From positions 62,737,593 to 62,801,592 of the forward strand of contig CM059192.1 in assembly GCA_030323885.1 (NCBI GenBank): DNA of 64,000 nt. The letters are read 5' to 3'. This stretch comes from Branchipolynoe longqiensis. Taxonomy: Eukaryota > Annelida > Polychaeta > Phyllodocida > Polynoidae. Within the stretch, counting starts at the first letter, position 1; each line of letters begins with the position of its first letter. Of the stretch, positions 12,801 to 24,800 are shown piece after piece. The notes under the pieces were generated by a model, which was not told where the DNA came from, did no database searches, and saw only the letters and a program-made list of their open reading frames with translations. Position numbers and translations under genes: made by a program.

Positions 12801-15800
12801 AAAAATCCCGGAAATCCACAGAATCGCGGATATCTTTCATCCCTGCCTAAGGACCTGCCTGCTGAAATACCGATGGTTGCCCATCCACGACATGGCGCAC
12901 TGACTCTGTGAAAGTGTGTGGCTTTGAGGATGGCGTCTCCGTGCCTGTTCAAAATACACCCCTTCCTACACGTTCCCTGACTGACGACCCTAACTAGGCA
13001 AACTTCCAGCCCAGCAGGTGTGCATTTAGACTTCAACTGCCATTAGAATAAATGTCCTATATGTCATAAGTAGACTTAGCAGCTATCAACTCAATGGAGT
13101 AGATATTTCTACAACGTGACTATTTCGTTGAGATATAACAATTAATTGTTATGGGGATATATTTAAAAATCACTTCATTGGTTGTCAATATATGCATATG
13201 GTATTAGCTAGAACGCAATTTCACCAAAATGCGTCGATTTATTCATCTACCTTTGTTGAATACGTGTCATGCAACATAACATGATATTACCAAAATAATA
13301 ACAAACAAGTAAAATATAACTAGAAATAAATACCACTTCTCCAATTGTAGGAAATATTATTTGAATTTGACAATTGGACAAATCGGAATTGTCAAATACA
13401 ACCAAGTGAAATCATCCATGCATTGGGACAGAATAAGAATAAATCGTAATCAACACGTGGAGTAGGCCCTACACCTAAAATGAATGACTATATAGCCTAC
13501 TTACCACTCCCCCCATGTAATTTGGTAGCCAATATTTATGTATCAATGATAATCAAAAAACACGCATGCGGTTGGAAAGTTATCATTAAGCAAAACCAGA
13601 TGAAATCCAGATGAAAATGTCAGTTTCAAAATAAGTGAGACATAATGGGAGAATGAGTGAGCATGGCAACATTTATTCACAAAAAATGTCAGTTTCAAAA
13701 TAAGTGAGACATAATGGGAGAATTAGTGAGCATTCAACATTTATTCACAAAGGAAAACATTCATACGAGTGGCTCTGTGTAGATTATACATGTTGCCTAC
13801 TCACAGCGATTGTCCACATAGGTATGGGAGGTGTCTCCGGCACCAGACCCTTAGTGATGTATGGCCGATATATGGCTCTGGGGGCCTTACAAGCCGTGCT
13901 CACATCACTTTCCTGCTGCAAATTCAAAGTCTCAAAAATGTTACCATGTTCTACAAAAAAACGAAATCAAGTTAAATACCCCTCTTGACATGCTTGTAAC
14001 ACTTTGAGGTTTTCTACAAAATTAAGATTAAAGATTAATAATGAGCTGTGTGCTTATGGGTTTAGATTACTGATTAATATATATTCATTAATTTTGACAC
14101 ACGTCAACGTTTTTTTGTGGGATACATTAGACTATTCTCGTCAAATGCTGGCTATATAATTTATAATCAAAATTATACAACACGTGGAGAGGTTGAACAT
14201 TTCTGAATATTATGTGCATATTAAAACAACATCCTATTCAACATTATTAGATATAGTCATAACCGTGTCCTATACATCAGTGTGGGGTGGAAAACAATGG
14301 GGACCTTTCAGTTTTCATGACTCTCTCGTCAGATGGCGCACCATGCCGGTCGCTGTATGCTTTGGTGTGTGTGTGTGGTTGGGGTGTGGGTGTGTGTGGT
14401 GGGGGCGTATGTTTGTGTGGTGGAGGTGTGGGTGTAGGGGTGGGGGTGTAGGGGTGTGGGGTGAGTGGGTAATTGACGGTGTGTGTGGTGGGGGTGGAGG
14501 TGGTTTGTGGTGGAGGTGTAGGGGTGTCTTGCAGAGCGGTACCTCACAATCTTTAGCATCCCTAAACCCCCACCACACACTTAAACCCCCACCCACCACA
14601 GCCCTAAACTCCTACCACACACACCTATAACCCCTACACCCCACAACACATGCCTATACCCCCAGTAGCCCATACACCCCCACCACACACTTACACCCCC
14701 ATCACACACCTACACCCCCACCACAACACACCACACCTACACCCTCACCACACACACAGCAACACCCTCACCACACACACACCTACACCACACACCTACA
14801 CCACCACACATCCCTAAACCCCCACCACACACCTACTACACCCCCACCACACACATAAACCCACACCTACACCACCAGCACACACACACACTACACCCTT
14901 CTATCCTGCCATGATGGCCAACTTGGACCGGGAATGGGTGCTGCCACCAAGTGTATAGCGAGAGAAATGGCTCATGAAAGGTCCCCATTCAGCAGGTACT
15001 CCAGGGATATTACCACTGCCAGAAAATTGAAAAACAAAGCATGGAATGTCTACTTCAATAATAAGACATTGGAAAATTGGGAAAAATACACTATCGCTAG
15101 GAATGCCACAAAGAGACTTTTGAGGACAAAATTGTCCAAGACATTAAAAATAACCCAAATAATTTCTGGAGTTATGCTTCACATAAATCAAAAAATGGCA
15201 ATGGCATACCAGCTCTAGCCAATAGTGATGACAAACTAATCGTAGACGATGAAGGCAAAGCTGAACTACTCAATGAGTTCTTCGTCAGTGTGTTTACCAA
15301 TGAAAATACGCATAATATCCCACCCTCTCCAGATTCAGGAGTCACAGAATTCATCAGGGACGTTGATATAACAGACGGTAAAGTAGAAAAATTAATTGAA
15401 AAACTAAATGTCTCCAAGGCACCTGGGCCAGATGTGATCCATGCAAAAATCATCAAAGAGTGTTCTGAGCTAGCGGTTTCATAGACTAAATTATATAATA
15501 TGCGACTGGAAAGTGTGACCTCCTTAATCTGCCTCAGTGCGTCCACACGGGCAAAATAAATCGATTCACAGAAATCGATTTACGTAATCGACCTCTACAA
15601 GTGGTTTAGCTTATGCGGATCACAGGAATCGATTCAGCCCTAATTCGACTCAGACGCCTGAATCCTATGAATCGATTTACATTGCCCGTGTGAACACAGC
15701 TTATGAGATATTTCACTTTTTCTGTATGAAGATTGCTCACGGCCATTGACAATGCATTTAAGTGTAGGCGTACCGCGGAAACTGTCATACGGCGGAAACT

Positions 15801-18800
15801 GCGACACCGGTCCTTTTGCTATGGATGTGGTGCCACCTTGGCCGTAATCACTAACCTTATAAATTTAATATAATGTTTTTGGTAAAGATGTTTTCTATAT
15901 GTGTACCAAACGATTTGTTTCTAGGTGGTGTGGTTTTAGAGATATTTCTGTATTTTCTGTATGAACCTTGCTCACGACCATTGACAATGCCTTGAGTTTG
16001 ACGGTACGCGCAGTGAAAAATGTTAGTTTTATTCAAAACTAATAGAAATCCAGAACCCCAATCGTATCAATTTAATATAGTCTTTTTGGTAAACATGTTT
16101 TTTATATGTGTACCAAGCGATTTGTTTCTAGGTGGTCTAATTTGAGAGATATTTGACTTTTTCTGTATGACGATTTGCTCACGGCCGTTTACAATGCATT
16201 TGAATGGAGGTGTCCCTGGCAAACTGGTGTGCCTCGGAAACCGCAACACCGGGCAACTCGGACCCGAGTCGTCAGAATTTAAAATCGAGCACTGCGAGTA
16301 GAGTCGACAAATACACGTGCCGCGTGCAAAACGATCCGTCCCAAGTAACCCACCTCGTAGCTGGGGCTGGCTACGAGCAATGAAATCACATTTGGGCTGG
16401 TACCGTCCTGCAGGATAACAGCTACCAGTACCAGTCATACACGTTTTTTTTAAAGAATAATTTAGATTAATGAAATGGAAATATAGCTAATCTAGGCCAT
16501 CATAAAATACTTTAAATCCTATTCTGCTGTAGTTTTATTGGTTGTTAAAAAATAAAATAATGTTTTCCACCCGAGCGCGGAGAAGCGTATTCGATTATTT
16601 GACACGAGTCTGTAGGATGTGCGCATGCGCCAAAAAGTGGCTCGGGTGACCCGAGTTGATTAATCGATTACACCCCTTGAGGGTGAAACTCGAGGCTATG
16701 CTGGACATTGGCACGCATCGTACCACTCCATGGATCCACGCGTGAAGGCAGGGGGAGAATACGACGAATCAGGAGTGTAAGGGAGCATGGCGGCTCCCAC
16801 CGACTAAAGCAGCGTTTAGAGACTATTCGCTTAAGGCCCTGTCACATTACGGCATATGGCGGGAGCGTATTGAAAACCTACGTCGAAAATAGGAAAAAAC
16901 TGCGCGGGACGACGTATCGTGACCTTTGGTGACCTCTCGGGTGTTTTTGAGCATATGCGTAACCAATGAGGAGCGTACGAGGAGCGTATGAGACCGTACT
17001 GTGACATTTTTTTACGGTTTTGATTGGCATGTGGAGCGTATGAGGAGTGTATGCGAAGCGTATGCGAGACCTGTTAGCTCTCCTTGGTCCGCCACCTGGT
17101 GGCTCCTGGGTATATAGTGCGTCGCCTTTATATACCGAGACCATAGGTCGGGCATACGCCGCCATACGCTACTCATACGCTACAAATACGCTCCCATACG
17201 CAACTCGTAGGTTCTGCGTACGCTTCATACGCCAGAGATACGCCCGTGACCCAAGTTGAGCATACGAGTAGCATATGCCGGCATACCCCTAGAGTACGCC
17301 AGCGTACCCCTAGCGTATGAGGAGCGTATGCCGGCGTATGAGTAGCGTATGAGTAGCGTATGAGTAGCGTATGAACCATACGCTCCCGTAGGTCGAGATT
17401 TTTTTTAGCATGCACAACAAAATTTGGACGGACGGATGTGAGAAAGCGTATGGCGGCATACGACGGCGTATGCCGACGCATATGACGTAACGCGCCTACG
17501 CTGCTGTACGCTCCCGCAAAAAACCCTAATGTGACAGCCCCTTTAGGGCGGCGCATATCGCCGTGTCAGTAGCCGTATGGGCTGTTGTTTTGTTTGCCTG
17601 GCGCCACCTTGTGTTACTCCGTGCTCCCCGGCGGTGCTCGGATGGTCCTGTGTCGTGGACATGTGAGTGCGTTTACTTCTCGGCGACTGGATTCCGAACG
17701 GGGTGGTTCAGACGTGGCGCCACCTCGTGTGTGCGATTTCCACCCAGTTTCAGAGAACGATTCAACTACTGGCTGCAAACTGTGGGATGTCGAGAAACCA
17801 ACAGTACTAGTTGGATCGTTCTCTGAAACTGGGTACCCCATAGAGGGAGTGCACATGACTTCAACACTCAGCAGTTAGCCATCTTGGATTATACTGAATA
17901 CCACCTATGGCGCCCCCTATCTTATACCAAGAACACTACAGCCACCAATGGGCCTCCCTAGTCGGCGGCCGCCGAAGTATGTGGCGCCACCTAGCGGGTA
18001 CTGCCCAAACCTTTCTAATTCTTTGACAAAGCATCCAAAGTATCAACATACTGTGCTTTAGTAACGATATGAGGCTACATGATTACAAAAATACTTCCCC
18101 TCCATCAAAAACCCTTTTCCCTGAACTTTTGAGGCCAAACTGCTCAAAACAGTGACAAATAAACCAACAAATCAGTAAATAAACACAATGTAAGCAGTTT
18201 CAAGCCTTTCATATGTAATCCAATATGGCCACCAGAAGTTATCTCATGATGTCATTACACCCCCTCTATAATTGGGTTCCACCTTACAATGGTGATAATT
18301 AATTCTTTCTTTTGTTGGTAGGAAGTCAAATAGTTAATGGGTTTTTTTTGTTTTTTTTTTATTGACGAGGTATTTACTCTGCCCATAACGTATAAGCTCC
18401 TGTCAGGGTGCTTGTTTTCAACGCTGGACAGCTGTGGCGCTGTCTTGATCTGTTCCTTTGCCCAGGAGTGTTTACCTGTGTCTGCTCGGGTCAGCCTTCT
18501 GCAATTTTGGTTGTTAGTAATAGCATATGTTAGTTTTTTGGTAATTTTCCAGTTTTTTTGTCTCTGCAATGCAACATGTAGTTAGTCTATCTGACAAAAT
18601 GTATCCAATGTATGCTTGTATGATTTTGTGCTAGAGTGAAAATGTGAAAATTTATACATCAACACCATGCATTTACCCCATATAACTTTAAGATGTTTTA
18701 CATATTACATAAACAAAAAAGATAACCCAGATCACTGGTTGTTAGGACATCAATCTTTTGGTTGACAAGAAAACTGTCTTGTGATGGACCGCTTGAGGAA

Positions 18801-21800
18801 TAAAGAGGTAACTCTGAAGTTGCTTCAAATACCAGGCATCCCACTGGCTTAGTTGCCCATGGAAAGAATAGAAGTGACCTCTCACTGCACATCCAGGTTG
18901 CAAGTAACCTATGTGGGAGGCGGTCACTAGCCACGGTTGGAACAGTCCACCATCAAGACTGCCCCTGTCAGTGTGCTGCCATCTGATGTTACTTCTTATC
19001 ATCAAGGGTCAGCACAGTTAAGACCGCCACTGTCTGGTAATGGGGCTCATCATGGATGGCGACATCATCCACCCGAAGGGGCCTTTTCTTTTGGCAATCG
19101 ATGTGTTTTTGTTGTCAACCGCACATTCAGAAAGCAATTTATTTGTTGGTATAAAGTTGATAAATATATGGAAATGGAATAATCCACTGCTGCTCCAATA
19201 TCAGAATAATTGAAACGTTGGTGTACATGACTACTGATATCAGAGGCCTAATATCAATAAATCTGATAGAGCAATTTGGGTTCACAGCAAACGACTTCTA
19301 ACCTCTGTTCCCTGAGTTCTCCCGACGTCCCCTCACGGGCAGTGAGTTGCGACTGACAAGTAATGAGTGAGTAGTGGTCTGACATGGCAATGTCGGATGT
19401 CGATGACCGATCTGTCTTATTGTTACGAAGCATTTGTTTCATGGAAAAGTAAGGTCATTCGATGTTGGCATAACACTAATGATGAATATATAATACTGAC
19501 TTTAATACTTATCCCCGATTTATCACATTTATAAATATAAGACATAAAAATAAATATTCCGTAGTGAAATTATGATGACTAACCTTAACTATAAGTGGGG
19601 GTTCACTGAGCCTGTTTGTGAGAGAAGCAAACGTCGAGGAGGGCTGATGGTAGCGGGGTTTGTTGGTGTCCTTCTCTGGCTGGTAGTGTCCGGGTCCTGG
19701 CAGGGACACCTCCTGGACTTTGCTCATTGGTTGAATTCTTACAGACGTTGTGCCAAATGCACCCCGCCTCGTAGACTCAATATAAGCCTTGCGCATGGAG
19801 TCTGAGCCCATACCGACAGCATTGTAGGCTCCAGGACCTGGGGGTGAAGAGAGAAGTCTTGTATTAAATGTCGGCTCACAAGACCAAGACAACATTACAT
19901 ATACCACGATTAAATTCATAATTCGTACACTTGGAACTTGAATCTCTGAGAGTTATTTATAACCTCAAATCTTAAAACTTGGAGGCTCTGGGAGCACAGT
20001 TGCTATCAAGATCAGTTAATTTAATATTCATGATCTTTCTCAGTGAAAATGATCTAGTGATCAGTTAATGAAAGGGGAAACAATAACAAAACGTATGTTA
20101 GCATTGATGGGATTTCTGATAATTATAAAGCATATATACAATAGCTTAGTCAAACTAGACTTCCCTTTAAGTTGATGTATTACTAAGAATAAGATGCTTA
20201 CGAATCAACGAATATGAATGAAGGTAAGGATCAGAGAAGTGGAACAAGCTTGTACAATCGGGAACCACATCAATATTCATAGTTCGAAGAGGGAAAAGAC
20301 CTAAAAGATCTAAACTATATATGTATAAATTAAATTTTAAACTACTTTTATAGTTTTGAAAACAGTTACTATATTCTCACTTTTCGGAAATTATATATCC
20401 TTTGGGATAGTATGTAAGCCTTTAACGGGATGTGGATGGGAGAACCCATGATCTTTTCCTATATATTCGTAATTCATCAACGTACCGGCAAGTCTCGTTT
20501 AACTACACTATTCTTACTTCATCTAACGAATACCGGGACGTCATTATATTGCACACCTGTCCTACTTATCTAATGGGGCTGTCACACTACGACGTGTGTC
20601 CCGGCGACCCGTCAGCGTTGAAAGTACTATGTTGCGCGTCGAGAAACGTCAAACTTTTCGGCGGTTTGGGGGAAAAGATCGGCGTCAGCGCGGCGCGTTA
20701 TGTGCGCGCGGCCAACGTGTGTCGACGCGCTGGGGAAAAAAAAAAAAAAGTTTGGCGCGACGTCTTCATTTAACCTTAAATGTTGCTAGGGCGTAAAACA
20801 AAAACGGCCCAGTTTGCCGCAACGTGTGAGCAACGACCCTCCCGCGCGCGCGCCGTCTTCCTAGCGTTCCCATAACGTTATTCCGGCGCGTCCAACGCAG
20901 CGCGACGCGCGCCTAACGTCCTTACCCATATATTTGCGCGCGCTGGCGGTCGTTGGGTTGTTTTTGACAGGTTGAAAACACTCAGCGACCAATAACGCGC
21001 GCCGACTTTCGCCGCCGACCGTCAACGTCAAAGCTAGTGTACCGACGCGCCCATAACGCGCTTCTCGATATTTCACCAAATATCGCCCCAAAACACCACA
21101 CGTTGACGGGTCGCCGGCGAGAAGCGTCGTAGTGTGACAGCCCCATAAGTTTCAGGGGAGTCTTTGGTTGTTGCTTCCCATCTTTTATCTCATCTCTATA
21201 TTACAGTCACAACTGTTTACCCCTTTTTTTCTTTCATTGTTAAATCCGTGAATTTTCTCAAGTAAAACAAAAATATTCTTTATTCGAACGCCAGTCACCT
21301 TATATGTATGGTCATAGGTTGTAGAAAATGCCATCTTGGCCCATAATTTAGAATTGAGGTTGATCCGGCGAAGGAAGCCCGAGATGCTCACATCACTAAG
21401 TGGTGCATGTGCGCCCCCCGCTCCTCCGCTTACCCCCACTTACCCCCGCATTCGGGCTCCAACCTCAAACTGCTTTGTTTTATACCGATACACCTGCTTC
21501 CACCCAAGCACTCCCACGTCACAAAGCTGCAAAAGCACATTAAAAAGTCACCCACGTCACACAGCACGATGCAGCGAACCTGCCACACCACAATTCCTAG
21601 AGGCCGACCGGCAAAGCACGCCACCCGGAGAGTTACGGCCACACCACAAGCCAACCCGAGCGAATCCATCAGCTCGCAAGATGGTGGCCCATCCCCTCAA
21701 CCACCCATGCTGCCAGCCAGGCAGTGGGCCCATGCGTAGAAACCGTTGGCAAAGGCGAAACAGGCTGATGGCATGCTTCAGATGCAGGCATCTATCGACG

Positions 21801-24800
21801 CCATCGAGAAGCGATGGGGGCTCTCGAGAAGCACGCCGCCCAAGAGCGAGAGGAAATGGCGGCCCAGAGCAAGGTGCTCGCGGAAGCCACCGCCGCGCTG
21901 GCAGCCGCCACCGCCAACGCACGCCATCGAGGAGTGACCCAGTCACCACCCGCATCCCGCACCCTCCGGCGCGGCGCCGGCACAGATCAGTGGACCAACG
22001 CCGCCCCAGCTGCGCCAGGACAGTCGCCTGCGTCTCCGAGCCCCACCCCGGCTAGAGGTCGCACCATAAGCCCGGCAAGCGTATGGTCATCCCCCTTCCC
22101 CTCACTGCGACACCGTAGCCAACACTGCGAGACGCACAAGGCGGCCCTCCCCCGGCGGCCCTCCTCCCGAACTACTTGGCTGCTCGAGTCCCGGTCACTT
22201 CCGACCTCAACATCCCCGCTTGGCGCGAGATGCTCTGGGGACATCCAGACGTACTCCTCGCCGACCACCTCGAGTTCAAGGTTCCCAGCGAATTACACCG
22301 CGGCCTCGCCACCCACATCCACCTTCAGGAATCACCGGGAAGACCCCGCCTACGCCCACCACATCACAGCATACATGGAGGAAGAGCTTTGCCTTGGCGC
22401 CCTCCTGGGCCCTTTTGCGGTGCCTCCCTTCACCCCGTGGTCCCAGTGTAGCCCCATAATGACACGCCCCAAGTCCACCCCCGGTAAGCGCCGCATCATC
22501 GTGGGCCTCTCATACCCTCCATGCCGCAGCGTTAATTAGAGTATCCGCATGGTTGAGAAGAATGTTAAAATGTGCCTAACTAACAACCATAGGTGAGGTG
22601 TAATACGGTTGCTTTCGGAACAGGTCAGTAGAGAGCTTGAAGTTACAAATGCCTGCCAGTGCTCATGAAACACCATTTTCATTGCAAAGGTGTTTTAGCA
22701 AGGAGTGCTGGGTTTTGTTTAACAGCCATCACTTCTTAGCTTATCTTTTTAGCCAAGATTAGTGTCTTATCATCTTAATATCTAATATGAGGTGCATCAC
22801 CTCTATGATATTGAGCTGATTTTTTTAAATTGGGGTTTACTCCTCCAGTGCCATCTGTGGTAACAGCTTTGTGACACAGGAAACATATATCTTCTCCATG
22901 CGGTATCCAGAGATTCCTGTTTGAAAAAAAACATATGGGGCCCACAATGTAACCCATATGGGCTCTGTGTTATCTGACAGTTGGGCCACCGTTGGGCCAC
23001 CATTGGGCCAACAGCGGCGTATGATGCTATGGGTGGAAAACACGATCGGGCCACCATTGGGCCAACGGTGGCATATGCTGGTATGGTTGGCTTGCCACTG
23101 TTGGCCCAACGGCGGGTCAGTGGACAAAACAACGTCGGCCCAACGGCGGTTTGCCACCGTTGGCCCGACGGCGCGGCCACCGTCGGCCCGACGGCTCTGT
23201 GCTATCTGGGTAGTTCTTACATCATCTACCGAATACCTAAAGTCAAAGCCAGGGGAAAGAGATATATATAGACCGTGCTTGTCGATCCCACTCAGACACT
23301 TTCTATCTGGACCGCACTTCGTCCATACCTCTCTCTATCTCCTCTCCGCTGGCCTTGCTCCTCCTTGATATGCCTGAAAAGATCCAGGAGGGGGAGCCCA
23401 CCAGCATTTCACTTTCTACTCTTACTTTGTCCATGTCTTTGGCTCGCCGACTGGTCACCATAGAGCAAATAGACACAGTCCTTTGACTGAACTCTCCTCA
23501 TTTCTCTTTCCTAGACTCTACCCTTTTCTTTCTCCCAGGCATACTCCTCACCCTGACCAGGGGAGTTGTGTGCTTGGGTGGGGCCCTTTACCTTTACGTT
23601 TCTTTCACTTTGTTCTCATTGATGGAACCACTGCTGGACCCATCTTTACCCGCCCTTCCTCGAAACCCTTGCTGCTGTCTGCTGGATACAAGTGCTGTGC
23701 TACCGCCGGACCGGAGTGATTCTGGACCGCCCCAACGACTCGTCGTTTAATTGTTGTAAAGACATCCTCCAGCTTCTACAACCATCCCACCAGAAGACTA
23801 TTCTTCAACCAAAGATTGGGCCGATTTATGGGAGCCTCTCTATGATGTTGCAGTTCTGCAACCAGTAACTGTCGTAAGGTTACAAACAACCCAAAAGTCC
23901 AGATCCCACTCAGTCAGGAGCCGGCAGTCGGACCACAATCATCGACGGAGAGTACAGGTGAGTGTAGGCGTTCACTGATAGCGTGTAGGTTGGCATTCGA
24001 TATTGTGTTGTTTGATACGATGTTGTACGACTTTATTGGTGTTTTGTATATATATATATTTTTTATAAAACTTCATTTAAATTGATAAATTTATCTAATA
24101 CGTACACACACGTTCTACTTCTAGGGGTGAGTGTGAGGGTTACTATCAAGTACTACCATGCAGCATATCCTGTCCTGAAGACAGGCCGTGTAGACTCCTG
24201 TGGGGCATAATCGATTAATCAACTCGGGTCAGCCGAGCCACTTTTTGGTGCATGTGCACATTCTACAGTCTCGGGTCGAATAATCGAATACGCTTCTCCA
24301 CGATTGGGGTGGAAAAAATGGAGGCTTAATCTAAAATCTTTTCTTTTTTTTTGGATAACCGATATAACTACAGCAAAATAGGATTTAAAGTATTTTATGA
24401 TGGCATAGTTTAGCTGTATTTCCATTTCATTAATCTATGTTATTACAAAAAAAAAAAAATAGACCAACAGGTGGTAACAGATAAATATACCCCACAGGTA
24501 CAGTAATCCCACTCCACACCCACCTCCAGTGTCCATCATTGGGTAGACTGCTAAAACAACAACCCATCTGCCTGTGTATATGTTACAGTAATGGTTTATA
24601 TGTTGTCATTCATCATGATTTGTTCATATTCCTGGTTATTTCTCATTAACTATGTATAGGGTTTTGATTCTAAGATAAGTGATAATTAGAACAGACTACG
24701 GTGGGTCCCCAGTAAAAATGCCTAATTCTATAATACAAGCACCACAATGTTTTAATAAGCAAAATAAATTTGTTTCCTTATTTTAATGTAATTTCAATTG

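Larger units (their letters stand above)
21336..22540 (+). mobile_element. GC-rich YR retroelement, 5' part
   Basis: The copy starts with the family terminal word (GGCCCATAATTTAGAATTG at 21,339), enters a Gag-like region and runs into the start of pol before ending near 22,540. It lies in the same orientation as the 6.2 kb copy. An AT-rich unrelated sequence follows abruptly. Confidence 0.7.

Noticed and set aside
14184..14630. 148-codon open frame (and the frame at 61,294-61,833)
   Set aside because: These cross GT- or CA-rich minisatellites; composition alone keeps them open.
22978..23212. CRISPR-like array (also 49,480-49,830)
   Set aside because: Repeats are irregular or contiguous, with no unique spacers, and the genome is eukaryotic.
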